Of a DNA stretch of 17,982 nucleotides, positions 6,026 through 13,824 are shown in pieces. The number at the start of each line of letters is the position of its first letter. Position 1 is the first letter of the stretch. The position numbers and the translations under genes were made by a program. The notes beneath the pieces were generated by a model, which saw only the letters and a list, made by a program, of their open reading frames with translations, was not told the origin of the DNA and did no database searches. The stretch comes from Candidatus Zixiibacteriota bacterium (GTDB lineage: Bacteria > SM23-81 > DAOVCL01): positions 1 through 17,982 of the forward strand of contig DAOVCL010000016.1 in the NCBI GenBank assembly GCA_030670005.1, given 5' to 3'.

Positions 6026-8609
6026 AACCTGCTGAGAAGTAAAGTATACCCTTCCCCCGGCGATGCCAGCCATAATCGAGCTCTATGGGGCCCAGAGGGG
6101 TGGAGAGGGCAATGCCAAATCCTCCACCCAGAAGAGGGGGGGTGAGCTTCACAGCATCCCTCTCCGGCCAGGTATTCCCTAACCCAATTACTGCCTTAAG
6201 ATACAGGCCTTTGGGGAGCTTACGTCTATAAGCCAATCCAGACTCAAAGAGGAAATTCCCTCTCAGTTCATCTTCCTGGTAACCCCAGATGGACTTTCTG
6301 CCACCCATCCTGAACTCCTCCTCAAAGGGGAGGCTATGGTCGGAGACCCCCAAGCGGATGTGGGAAGAGATGGTATGCTTTCTTCTCCAGGTTTTATATG
6401 ACCTCACAGAGAAGGTTGCCTTCCCATATTCCCTCTCACTTCCCAACCACTTAGGGGCAAACTCGAAATGGAGGAGGTGATATCTCCCGTTGCGGGGGAA
6501 GGGGTATCTGTCAACTGAGTCATCAATTGACCTTAAGCTCAGGGTGCGAAGGGAGAGGCTCCTGGGGAGATAGCCAGATCCCGATATTCCATCCGTCTCA
6601 ATCCTCTCTACTCTCCCCTCCAAGGAGGCGGTGCCTAGCCTGCCGATCCCTTCACCAAAGGAGAAAAAAATCCCCTTCCTCTCCACCCAGAACTCTCCTA
6701 TCCTTTTACCCTCGGAAAATGCCCTCTCTTTCCCCTTTTTGAGGAAGGCCTGTAGCCGATAGGTGAGGTAGGACCTCCATATCCGATCGGCTTTAAATCC
6801 GAGACTGCATCCCTCCCTGCCTTTCCCCTTCCTCAACCTGAGGGAGACCTCATCCCCTATCCCCAGGATATTGGAGTCAGTGATCTGGAGGAAATAATCC
6901 TGGCCCCACAGGTTATCATATCTGGCCCCTAAGCTCAATTTTACACTCCCCTTCTCCTTGACAGAGACATAGAGGATAGGTCCTTTAGGTGATCTTTTTA
7001 CATCTATATTCACCAGATCAAAGAGCCCGGTGGCATAGGCATTCTCAATCCCCTCCTGTGCCAGGGAGGAGTTGAACGCATCTCCAGCCTTGAGGGGGAA
7101 ATACCTAAGCACCACCCACTTCTTCGTCCTCCTGTTTCCAGTTAAGATGACCTTATACAGCCTTCCCTCATCAATCCGGTAGGTCAAGAGGTCAGAAGTT
7201 GAGTCGAAGATAGCTTCCTCCACCTGGGCCAGAAGGTAACCCCTCCGGCGGTAGATACATTCAAGGGAATCTAAATCTTCCGTCATCCAGTTGTAATTAA
7301 AGACCTCCTCCCTCCTGGACCTTAAATGCCCTTTGAGTTCCTCCTCGTCGAAGATAGTATTCCCCAGAATTCTAATTCCCTTACAGATGGGATTTGCTTT
7401 GACCTGCAGGGAAAGGCTATAACCGGGGGGAACTCTCTTCAGGAGGGCCCTGGCTTGAGAGAAGGTTCCCAGGGTGAGAACTTTGGCCAGACTTTCTCTT
7501 ATCTCCTGGGCAGAGACCTGAGTTCCTGGCCTAATGGGGAAAACCCCCAAGGCCTCCTTTCCTTCCCCTTTCACCTCGATAATATCATAGCTTTTCTTTT
7601 CCCTCGTGTCCTTAGCCGAAAGGAGTTTTCTTATCCGGGGTATTTGGGCTTTAGCCGCCTCTTCACCCATCTTTATCATAAATTCAACCTGGTTATAATC
7701 CAATGAGGTGTACCCCTCGAGGTTGGGCTTGATCACCAGATCGGAGGCCTCGAGAAACCTCTGGCTTGCCTGACGAAAGACAATAATGGCCGATCTTATT
7801 CCAATGGCCAGGGGATCCTCCAACATCTCTCTGGGATCAAGCTTGGCAGTCACATCCACCGCTATGACCAGATCAGCGCCCATTCCCTTTACCACATCCA
7901 CCGGGACTATATCAACCAAACCCCCATCGGCTAAAAGGAGACTTCCAGCCTGCACAGGGGTAAAGATCAGGGGAATGGCCATGCTTGCCCTCAAGGCCAG
8001 GGCCAGATCCCCCTTCCCCAAGACGATCTCCCTGCCACTTATCAGGTCGGTGGCTACGGCGCGAAAGGGAATAAGTAGGCGATCAAAGTCCGAATGGGCC
8101 CGGTAATTGGCCTCTAAGGTAAGGGAGGTGAGGAGACTGTTAAGCTTCTGTCCACCGGTCAATGCCTGGGGGATCTTTGGCCTCCATCCGGAGAAGCTAA
8201 CCTGTAAAAGGGAACTCGGAGAACTTTCCTTCTGAGTAGGCAGAAGTTGAGACCGGGAGGGTCTATCCCGGAAGATATCCCTCCAGTCAACCCCCAGGGC
8301 GATCTCCTCCAACCTCTCAGAACTATATCCGGCCGCATAGAGCCCACCCACAATGGCTCCCATACTTGTGCCCGCAATATAGTCTATGGGGACTTTAGCC
8401 TCCTCCAATGCCTTTAGCACCCCTATGTGGGCAAGTCCTCTAGCTCCACCCCCACTTAAGGCCAACCCCAACTTAGGACTGGGGGAAATAGGGACCTTGA
8501 CCCTGCCGCTGGAGTAGTTCATCTCTATGAGCAGAGAATCCACCTCAGAACCCCAGGCCAGAGACATCAGGAGGAAATAGAAGGGAAGGGCTAATAGCCT
8601 ACTCTTCAT
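6015..8609 (-). CDS. Patatin-like phospholipase fused to BamA-type barrel (PlpD-like)
   Basis: An 864-residue outer-membrane protein of the type Vd/PlpD architecture. A signal peptide (MKSRLLALPFYFLLMSLAWG) precedes a patatin domain (about 46-310) with the oxyanion loop GGGARG (53-58), the nucleophile Ser82 in GTSMG and the dyad Asp228 in ADGG. A linker and a POTRA-like region (about 340-560, including GIRILGNTIFDEEEL and VILTGNRRTKKWVVLRYFPL) lead to a C-terminal 16-strand-type surface-antigen barrel ending ...ILYFSAGYDY, with an aromatic last residue as is typical of outer-membrane barrels. Both catalytic residues are present, so lipase activity is likely; family members hydrolyse phospholipids. 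AGGTG lies close before the ATG. It begins a two-gene unit with the S8 protease; whether the lipase domain is cleaved off is unknown. Confidence 0.93.
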   Translation of the reverse strand: MKSRLLALPFYFLLMSLAWGSEVDSLLIEMNYSSGRVKVPISPSPKLGLALSGGGARGLAHIGVLKALEEAKVPIDYIAGTSMGAIVGGLYAAGYSSERLEEIALGVDWRDIFRDRPSRSQLLPTQKESSPSSLLQVSFSGWRPKIPQALTGGQKLNSLLTSLTLEANYRAHSDFDRLLIPFRAVATDLISGREIVLGKGDLALALRASMAIPLIFTPVQAGSLLLADGGLVDIVPVDVVKGMGADLVIAVDVTAKLDPREMLEDPLAIGIRSAIIVFRQASQRFLEASDLVIKPNLEGYTSLDYNQVEFMIKMGEEAAKAQIPRIRKLLSAKDTREKKSYDIIEVKGEGKEALGVFPIRPGTQVSAQEIRESLAKVLTLGTFSQARALLKRVPPGYSLSLQVKANPICKGIRILGNTIFDEEELKGHLRSRREEVFNYNWMTEDLDSLECIYRRRGYLLAQVEEAIFDSTSDLLTYRIDEGRLYKVILTGNRRTKKWVVLRYFPLKAGDAFNSSLAQEGIENAYATGLFDLVNIDVKRSPKGPILYVSVKEKGSVKLSLGARYDNLWGQDYFLQITDSNILGIGDEVSLRLRKGKGREGCSLGFKADRIWRSYLTYRLQAFLKKGKERAFSEGKRIGEFWVERKGIFFSFGEGIGRLGTASLEGRVERIETDGISGSGYLPRSLSLRTLSLRSIDDSVDRYPFPRNGRYHLLHFEFAPKWLGSEREYGKATFSVRSYKTWRRKHTISSHIRLGVSDHSLPFEEEFRMGGRKSIWGYQEDELRGNFLFESGLAYRRKLPKGLYLKAVIGLGNTWPERDAVKLTPPLLGGGFGIALSTPLGPIELDYGWHRRGKGILYFSAGYDY

Positions 8610-9284
8610 CGCACCTGTCTGGCATACCCTATTTTAACCACCGGGAGGGCAAAAAGCAAGCCCAAATTAAGAGGGCAACTTAAGGGATAAAAACCTTGGT
8701 ATCATCAGGGGGATGAACAGACCTTCCATCTGATACCGCGGGTCGGAATGGGTTCCGGTCTCTCCTTGAGGGTGGTGTGTAGTTCCAATTTGTCGGAATC
8801 ACTCAGCTCGCTGTGGATTTAGTGAAGAGGTTTGATGAATATGGGTTAAGAAGGTCTGTTGTTTATGGAGAGGGACTATCTGGAAGGGTCTATACCTGTT
8901 TGAGGTTATTATTGGCCTCATCGGTGGGGGAGTTTCCTGCACTACAGGTTACATAGCGCGGCAAAGCCGCAACCAATAACCGCAAAGGACCCAAAGAGGG
9001 TGCAAAGGTCGCGAAGTGCGATTCCTTTTTTGCGTTCTCCGCGCCTACTCTGCGAGCTTTGCGGTTGCTAAGACCCCCCCCAAAAAAACAAGAACTTGCA
9101 AAATTGTAGCATAGGGGGTAGGATTAAAGAGGAGGCTTTAGAAGATTAGTTGAGAGTGGACGGATAGGGGAAATGGGAATATCATCAAGTTTCTGAGGTG
9201 AAGATATGTGCTTTCTGGGACGCTAATTGCGATGGTTTTTGACTCAAAATTGATCCCCACCCAAATTAGCGAATTAAAAAAATC
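8610..9284. other. 675-bp gap without a convincing gene
   Basis: No tRNA or ncRNA is recognised here. On the plus strand a GTG-started frame (8813-8956, 47 codons) has coding-like composition and stays open upstream to 8783, but it has no ribosome site and no family I know, and its strand opposes every other gene; it may be a gene remnant. An imperfect palindrome occupies 8958-9066, followed by a C8-A7 homopolymer tract at 9074-9088. I looked for an SRP RNA, which follows tadA in some bacteria, and did not find its core motif. Confidence 0.5.
8958..9066. repeat. Palindromic element with AACCGCAAAG ends
   Basis: A perfect 10-bp inverted repeat AACCGCAAAG (8978-8987) and CTTTGCGGTT (9057-9066) bounds a region in which the arms stay similar further inward, with GCAAAGG-type motifs on the left answered by GCGTTCTCCGCG-type motifs on the right. 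A small hairpin GCGGC-AAA-GCCGC (8958-8970) sits at its left edge. It resembles short interspersed palindromes of the kind 'accgcaaaggacgcaaag' that recur in many environmental genomes. Confidence 0.6.
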
Positions 9285-9377
9285 TGGCGGAGAGAGAGGG
9301 ATTCGAACCCTCGTCCCGACTCACATCGAGAACACGATTTCCAGTCGTGCACCTTCGGCCAACTCGGTCATCTCTCC
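9285..9377 (-). tRNA. tRNA-Ser(GGA)
   Basis: A 93-nt tRNA with a long variable arm, as in class II serine tRNAs. The acceptor stem pairs GGAGAGA (9377-9371) with TCTCTCC, the discriminator is G and CCA is encoded (9287-9285). The anticodon loop CTGGAAA within the CACGA/TCGTG stem gives anticodon GGA, and the T arm contains GGTTCGAATCC. It is last in the unit tRNA-Arg, tadA, tRNA-Ser(CGA), tRNA-Ser(GGA), 13 nt after the preceding tRNA. Confidence 0.96.
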
Positions 9378-9390
9378 GCAAAGCCTTTTC

Positions 9391-9480
9391 TGGCGGAGAG
9401 GGAGGGATTTGAACCCCCGGTCCCCTAAGGGACAACGGTTTTCGAGACCGCCCCGTTAAGCCAAACTCCGGCACCTCTCC
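9391..9480 (-). tRNA. tRNA-Ser(CGA)
   Basis: A 90-nt class II tRNA with encoded CCA (9393-9391). Acceptor GGAGAGG pairs with CCTCTCC, the anticodon loop CTCGAAA gives CGA, and the long variable arm is built on GTCCC/GGGAC. Its first nucleotide (the complement of position 9480) is also the last base of the tadA TAG stop codon, so the mRNA and the tRNA share one base. RNase P processing of a joint transcript would therefore cut right at the tadA stop codon. Confidence 0.96.
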
Positions 9481-9947
9481 TAAGTTGACTTGGTGACTTT
9501 TCTCAATTTTTGAAAGAATGAACTAAGGAGCCAGGAGCATTCATCCCTGAGGACACCACTGATAATCTCAAGTTTATGGTTAAGCCGATAATCCTCAGAG
9601 ATATTCACCACCGAGCCGCAGGCACCAAATCTGGGGTCTGAGGCGCCAAAGATCAGCCTATCCAATCTGGAAAGGATAATTGCCCCCATACACATAGGAC
9701 AGGGTTCAATGGTGACATAGATGGTGGCCCCTTCCAATCTCCAGGAGTGAAGGAAGCCTGCTGCTGCTCCTATGGCCAGGATCTCGGCATGGGCGGTGGG
9801 ATCCTGTAACCCTTCCACCTGATTGTGGCCCCTTCCAATGATCCTCTCCCTATATACAATTACTGCCCCGATGGGAACTTCATCCTCTTTATAGGCCTTC
9901 TGGGCCTCCTGGAGGGCTGCCCTCATCCACCTTGTGGTTTGATCCAT
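9480..9947 (-). CDS. tadA: tRNA-specific adenosine deaminase TadA
   Basis: A 155-residue zinc enzyme that deaminates A34 to inosine in tRNA-Arg(ACG), letting one tRNA read CGU, CGC and CGA. The cytidine deaminase-fold motifs are complete: H53-A-E55 in TAHAEILAIG (zinc ligand and proton shuttle) and PCPMC with C83 and C86. The length is normal for bacterial TadA. The ATG at 9947 lies only 7 nt after the 3' end of tRNA-Arg(ACG), the expected substrate, and no room remains for a normal Shine-Dalgarno outside the tRNA sequence. The stop codon shares a base with tRNA-Ser(CGA). Transcription most likely starts at the promoter before tRNA-Arg, and translation may depend on how the precursor is processed. 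Confidence 0.96.
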   Translation of the reverse strand: MDQTTRWMRAALQEAQKAYKEDEVPIGAVIVYRERIIGRGHNQVEGLQDPTAHAEILAIGAAAGFLHSWRLEGATIYVTIEPCPMCMGAIILSRLDRLIFGASDPRFGACGSVVNISEDYRLNHKLEIISGVLRDECSWLLSSFFQKLRKVTKST

Positions 9948-9954
9948 CTTTTAG

Positions 9955-10028
9955 CGCGCCCGGAGGGAGTCGAACCCCCACCCTCCTGATCCGTAGTCAG
10001 GCGCTCTATCCAATTGGGCTACGGGCGC
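9955..10028 (-). tRNA. tRNA-Arg(ACG)
   Basis: A 74-nt class I tRNA. Acceptor GCGCCCG (10028-10022) pairs with CGGGCGC (9962-9956), and the discriminator is G. CCA is not encoded, unlike three of the serine tRNAs and the glutamine tRNA here. The anticodon loop CTACGGA gives ACG, the one bacterial tRNA whose wobble A is converted to inosine by TadA, which is encoded immediately downstream. A consensus promoter ends 16 nt before its 5' end. Confidence 0.96.
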
Positions 10029-10044
10029 ATCAATCTTCAATTCA

Positions 10045-10073
10045 AATTTAATCAACATCTGGATAGATGTCAA
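10045..10073 (-). promoter_or_regulatory. Sigma70-type promoter of the tRNA-Arg/tadA unit
   Basis: The -35 box is a perfect TTGACA (10073-10068), then a 17-nt spacer, then TAAATT as -10 (10050-10045). The first base of mature tRNA-Arg is 17 nt past the -10, so the leader is very short, as usual for tRNA units. The same layout precedes the tRNA-Ser pair at the right edge. Confidence 0.8.
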
Positions 10074-10415
10074 GGTGATTTTGGGGATTAAGACTGGTGA
10101 CCCTACAAGACCGAAGGGGATACCCATAAAATTATAAAAAATCTGTCCTCCTGGAGCTCCAATCTCTTCCCTCTGCCTACTTCTCCTCCCCCTTGCAGAG
10201 AAAGCCCAGCTTCTTAGCAAGAGCTGTTGCACCCACACCGTATTTTCTCATTCCCCAATAGCAAAATAGTCTCCGGGTTGCCCTATTTGGGGGTACTCCA
10301 TCGCGCCAATACATATTTTGCGTAGCATGAGGCGAACATGTCAATTTATAATTTTATGGACGTCCCCATTTATCCCACTAATCCCGTCCCCACTTATCCC
10401 ACTTGTTTTTTTTAC
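10074..10415. other. Non-coding gap with a short direct repeat
   Basis: No gene is seen between the tRNA promoter and the stop of the unrecognised exported protein. It contains two copies of a 19-bp direct repeat, CGTCCCCATTTATCCCACT at 10361-10379 and a one-mismatch copy at 10385-10403, i.e. a 24-bp period. The long minus-strand frame across 9951-10238 runs through the tRNA and is not a gene. Confidence 0.55.
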
Positions 10416-11252
10416 TCATCGCCATGAGTCTTGATTTTTGAGAATGTCGCTAATTAAACCGTGAACTTCTTTTACCATCTGTATTTTCACACTATCTGGT
10501 AAGTCTTTCCGCTCTCTGAAGATCCGGTATGGATCAGGCCCACCTATTTTTTCTGCAAGAAGTCTGCTTTTGAGACTGTCCGGCGCCTCTTTCCTTACGA
10601 TCTCTCTTATCTTCGAAATCCTATACTCTGCGTGCTCAGCGGAGCCACCATACTCCGTATATCCATACCCAAAGGCAATCAATTTTCCTTCTCTCAGGTC
10701 ATTACTCAGCTTCTCTGGTAGCTTAAGTCGCTCTTCTCTACGATGCCGCTCCACCTCCTCCTGTGTCATTGTAGGTCTTTTCGTCTCGAGCAGTATGAAA
10801 AACTGTGGCCAGTCTTTACCTTTATATTTCAGGTTGAGAGTAATTACTAAGCAGGTAGGGCTCAGTGTAAACTCCTTCACTAAAGGCTGTCTTTCCAAGA
10901 ATTCCCGTAACATTTGTTGGGCTCTCTCAATCCCAAAGTTAGCCTTCCAATCACTGTAGTGAATGGAATCAAGAACAGTATGCTCCTTTCGAATCACCTC
11001 CTCAAGCTCTTGGTCTATTTCTGGTTCAGGCACTGGTTCCTTAGGTCGGGGTTCAAACTGGATGCCGTTGATATAAACCGTATCAGCCTTCAAGGTTACC
11101 CTATATGGTGACTCAATGTAGCGACCAAAAGCAATCACATATCCGGTGTTTATCCCTTCTGTTTCTGTTGTTTCCTTGGCGGATATTATACAAATCCAAC
11201 ATGTCACACAAACGGTAAAGGCAACGAAAAGACAATTTGTGGACTTCCTCAT
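10416..11252 (-). CDS. Exported protein of unknown function, about 278 aa
   Basis: I do not recognise a named family. The ATG at 11252 is chosen over the one at 11312 because GGGAGG (11266-11261) lies 8 nt before it and the protein then starts with a signal-like segment, MRKSTNCLFVAFTVCVTCWI, followed by a predicted cleavage around SAKE. The mature part opens GYVIAFGRYIESPYRVTL and continues TVYINGIQFEPRP, a beta-rich module, followed by a charged helical C-terminal half (about 85-278) with many Glu, Arg and Lys residues. The phrase 'IAFG' occurs twice (GYVIAFGRY and KLIAFGYGY), hinting at an internal duplication. No catalytic motif is obvious. It is probably periplasmic or secreted. Confidence 0.7.
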   Translation of the reverse strand: MRKSTNCLFVAFTVCVTCWICIISAKETTETEGINTGYVIAFGRYIESPYRVTLKADTVYINGIQFEPRPKEPVPEPEIDQELEEVIRKEHTVLDSIHYSDWKANFGIERAQQMLREFLERQPLVKEFTLSPTCLVITLNLKYKGKDWPQFFILLETKRPTMTQEEVERHRREERLKLPEKLSNDLREGKLIAFGYGYTEYGGSAEHAEYRISKIREIVRKEAPDSLKSRLLAEKIGGPDPYRIFRERKDLPDSVKIQMVKEVHGLISDILKNQDSWR

Positions 11253-11720
11253 TTTAAGTCCCTCCCTAAATATAATTTTAGGGGGTAAACCCTTAATTCC
11301 TGACTTAGGCAATGCCTTTTAGAACCACACTCGCTGTCCCTCCCTTGATGTCAACTGCTTGCCTCAAATCAAGAAACCCACCTGCTTACCCCTTTAACAA
11401 GGACTTGTAGGTGGGTTGTAAAAACATTGGGCAACGGGTAAACCTGTCCACAAAGCTGGAGAATAAAAAACAAACAAGACCTCCTCAGCCCCGCCCCTAC
11501 AATAAGGACTGAATTCCATTTTTTCTCCTGTGCTTTTGGACAGGCTCAAACTGCCCTATTCAACAAGGATTATATAGAGCCTTGAACATTCACCCCGCAC
11601 TTATGCATAAGTGCGGGGCGGGTTCCACAAATATCCCAATAGCACAAATTCTAATTTTTCTAATCAATTCGTGTAGATCCGTTTATTCGTGTCATTGGTG
11701 TTCCAAAGCTTCTACTTCGT
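11253..11720. other. Gap between the exported protein and the beta-helix gene
   Basis: About 470 bp without a gene, forming the 5' region of the exported-protein gene. It holds a 9-bp inverted repeat AACCCACCT (11375-11383) and AGGTGGGTT (11409-11417) with a 25-nt loop, a perfect 26-bp palindrome at 11593-11618 and a degenerate ATTCGTGT-type direct repeat at 11667-11700. A TTGACA on the minus strand (11354-11349) has no fitting -10 box, so I do not call a promoter. Confidence 0.5.
11593..11618. repeat. Perfect 26-bp palindrome
   Basis: CCCCGCACTTATG is followed immediately by its exact reverse complement CATAAGTGCGGGG. It lies about 100 bp beyond the beta-helix stop codon. There is no T-run on either side, so terminator function is doubtful; a dyad operator, a recombination site or a short interspersed palindrome are alternatives. 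Confidence 0.8.
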
Positions 11721-13772
11721 CTATTTCAAGATTACCAACTTTCTTGCCTGATGGAAATCTCGGGCGGAAAGTCTATAGAAATATATGCCGCTGGCCACTT
11801 CCTCGACTGATCTATTCCTTCCATCCCAGGAAACTTCGTATTTCCCAGGCTTCTGCTCTTTATCTACTAAGGTTATTACCTCTTGTCCAAGCAAATTGTA
11901 GACCTTTAAGGTGACCGCCGTCGGCCGACCGCGGACCGCGGACAGGTGGTAGCGGATCAGGGTGGTGACATTAAACGGATTGGGGTAGTTTTGGAACAGG
12001 GCAATTTCCTTTGGAATCGGGGATATGTTCCCCTCCTTTATCCCTTCTTTTCCCACCAGTACCGTGACGAACTGGGTGGAATCGATATTTGAGATTACGG
12101 TAAGTGTCTCTCCAACCACAGCCTCAATCGATAAATCCTCGATACTTATCGAATCTATTCGGGCAGTTCCCCGAAAAATGCCTGAGGTAGTATCCGTCTC
12201 CGTGAGGATCACCTGAATGCCTGTGGTATCGGTAAGGTTGCCCTTGAGGGTGACCGTGGTCTGATCACAGGATAAAGAGTCGCTGTCTGTGCCTTCAAGT
12301 TGGATATACATCTCCGCCCCGATCCAAAGGTCGGTGGTCAAATCGTTAGAATAGGTGCTGTCGGATTTTAACCTAAGGGAATAGACTGAAGCAGGGTTAC
12401 CAATTACAGGAAGGGTAAGGAAAGGATTGAAATGGACCTCTGCTAAAGTTGTGTCATCGCAGTAGTCATAGATCTTTGCCTCAATAGAATCCAAATTTGT
12501 TGTTCCCCACCAATTGTTGATGGCATTAACATCTTCACTCACTCCGTTGAGGTAGACTTCATACTGGCCCATATTGACCAAATTGTTGTAATCCATTACA
12601 AGGTAGGAGGAGTCCGCGGAGTAAATCCCACCACAGAGGGTTGCCAAATTGCCGGTTATATTGTTCTGGGTGATGCTAAGGGGAAAATGATAGTGGGATA
12701 CGCCAGAGGTGTATATGCCGCCGCCGTAGGTAGAGGCAGAATTGCCAATAATTGAGTTATCGCTTATGGTCGGAGCCGAAGAGTTACAAAATAGGCCACC
12801 TCCATTATCGGAGGCAAAATTGTGACTAATTATATTGTGAGCAATATTCATCAAACGAGATGAATTGAAGCAATAGATACCTCCTCCATTAGCAGCGGAA
12901 TTTCCAATTATATTGTTTGTATTGATGTCCCAGGCCATTGTACCGTAAGTGTAGATTCCTCCACCTAAATCAGCGGCGGTATTTCCTCTAATATCATTAC
13001 CACTGATCAGAGCGGAAGCCTTGGGATAGTAGAAACAGCAGATACCTCCTCCCCTCAAGGCCCAATTCTCCACTATTGTATTGTCAAGGATGCGGGGGTA
13101 TGATTCCCCATAGCAGAAGACCCCACCCCCATATTGGGCGGAGTTGCCACAGATGAGATTTTCGGTGATTGTGGGGGATGAGCTAGCACAGAAGATGCCA
13201 CCACCATAGTCTGTAAGGGAATCTGCGTTTCCCTCTATTCTATTTCCCTCTATCTTTGGTGATGAGCCATAGCAGGAGATACCAGAGACTGCATTGGCGG
13301 TTATCAGGTTCTGATGAATAAAAGGCGAGGCTCTATCACAACAGATTCCCCCTTCTTCTCCTCCATATTCAATCCGGCAACATTCAATGATAGACCCGCT
13401 GAGATAATTTCCCAATGAATCAAAGACGGCATCAACGCTGGTGCTGTCGAACTTGATGCTTCCCCAATCTCCTGGTTGAGGGGAGGGGGCGTTAGAGGTG
13501 AAGGTGACGCTGTCTGTTGCCGTTCCCCTGGCCACCAGAATTCCTGCCACTTCGAGAGAATGGGCGGTATCAAATTTTACCCTCACCCCTGGCTCAATAG
13601 ACAAAGTTACCCCTTCCAGCACCCGCACCGTGTCCACCACAATATATGGGTTTCCGGCAGCCGTCCAGGCCGTGTCCGAGGTTATATCTCCCCCAACCTC
13701 GGTCTGGGCTATAGTTGTCTGAGAGAGAATAACGGCTACAAAAGCCGTTATCCAAAGATGGCTCAGCCTCAT
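11721..13772 (-). CDS. Secreted right-handed beta-helix protein with FlgD/T9SS-type tail
   Basis: A 683-residue surface or secreted protein. The signal peptide (MRLSHLWITAFVAVILSQTT, cut near IAQ) is followed by an N-terminal cap with WTAAGNPYIVVDTVRV and VTLSIEPGVRVKF. About ten beta-helix coils follow (roughly 105-400), most carrying a GGGI(Y/F)C step followed by S-x-P-x-I-x-x-N-x-I-x-G-N-S-A. The helix ends in NNWWGTTNLDSI, a usual terminal coil signature. Next comes an Ig-like segment (about 440-580) and a C-terminal sorting-type domain with FQNYPNPFNVTTLIRYHL and ...GIYFYRL. Such proteins bind or cleave polysaccharides, or act as adhesins; no catalytic site can be assigned. AGAGGA precedes the ATG. 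A short extra segment (SAVRGRPTA, 611-619) encoded by a GC-rich palindromic block interrupts the tail domain. Confidence 0.9.
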   Translation of the reverse strand: MRLSHLWITAFVAVILSQTTIAQTEVGGDITSDTAWTAAGNPYIVVDTVRVLEGVTLSIEPGVRVKFDTAHSLEVAGILVARGTATDSVTFTSNAPSPQPGDWGSIKFDSTSVDAVFDSLGNYLSGSIIECCRIEYGGEEGGICCDRASPFIHQNLITANAVSGISCYGSSPKIEGNRIEGNADSLTDYGGGIFCASSSPTITENLICGNSAQYGGGVFCYGESYPRILDNTIVENWALRGGGICCFYYPKASALISGNDIRGNTAADLGGGIYTYGTMAWDINTNNIIGNSAANGGGIYCFNSSRLMNIAHNIISHNFASDNGGGLFCNSSAPTISDNSIIGNSASTYGGGIYTSGVSHYHFPLSITQNNITGNLATLCGGIYSADSSYLVMDYNNLVNMGQYEVYLNGVSEDVNAINNWWGTTNLDSIEAKIYDYCDDTTLAEVHFNPFLTLPVIGNPASVYSLRLKSDSTYSNDLTTDLWIGAEMYIQLEGTDSDSLSCDQTTVTLKGNLTDTTGIQVILTETDTTSGIFRGTARIDSISIEDLSIEAVVGETLTVISNIDSTQFVTVLVGKEGIKEGNISPIPKEIALFQNYPNPFNVTTLIRYHLSAVRGRPTAVTLKVYNLLGQEVITLVDKEQKPGKYEVSWDGRNRSVEEVASGIYFYRLSARDFHQARKLVILK
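11914..11942. repeat. GC-rich palindromic block inside coding sequence
   Basis: Within the beta-helix gene, about 29 bp are almost entirely G and C and contain palindromes: CCGCGG twice, and GTCGGCCGAC once. They encode residues 611-619 (SAVRGRPTA), where related tail domains usually have only about five residues between 'YHL' and 'VTLKVYN'. The reading frame is preserved. It looks like a small palindromic element tolerated in a surface loop, similar in principle to Rickettsia palindromic elements; that comparison is inference. Confidence 0.5.
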
Positions 13773-13824
13773 CTTTATCCTCTATAGAACCTCATTAGAA
13801 AAGCTCTAAAGGAAGCAATAAAAA

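Noticed and set aside
6026..6073. Upstream ATG of the S8 protease at 6073
   Set aside because: It would put 16 residues before the signal peptide and deepen the overlap with the patatin gene to 59 bp; the ATG at 6025 is better placed.
8640..9284. Possible SRP RNA downstream of tadA
   Set aside because: SRP RNA follows tadA in some bacteria, but the GGTCAGG-CCGGAAGG-type core motif was not found on either strand.
9208..9474. Open frames on both strands across 9208-9474
   Set aside because: They are translations of the two serine tRNAs; phrases such as GGERGIRTLVP and RGRDLNPRSPKG are well-known tRNA artefacts.
9951..10238. 95-codon minus-strand frame ending APVAQLDRAPDYGSGG
   Set aside because: This is the classic conceptual translation of a tRNA-Arg gene; the upstream part has no family resemblance.
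11253..11312. Upstream ATG of the exported protein at 11312
   Set aside because: The ATG at 11252 has a good Shine-Dalgarno and begins with a signal peptide; the extra 20 residues have neither.
12600..13380. Regularly spaced DNA repeats that could suggest a CRISPR array
   Set aside because: The period reflects the GGGI...N-x-I-x-G-N beta-helix coils of a coding gene; the units are not identical and lie in frame.
13304..13787. Frames on both strands overlapping the start of the beta-helix gene
   Set aside because: They are shadows of the 683-residue gene, whose signal peptide and coils account for the region.
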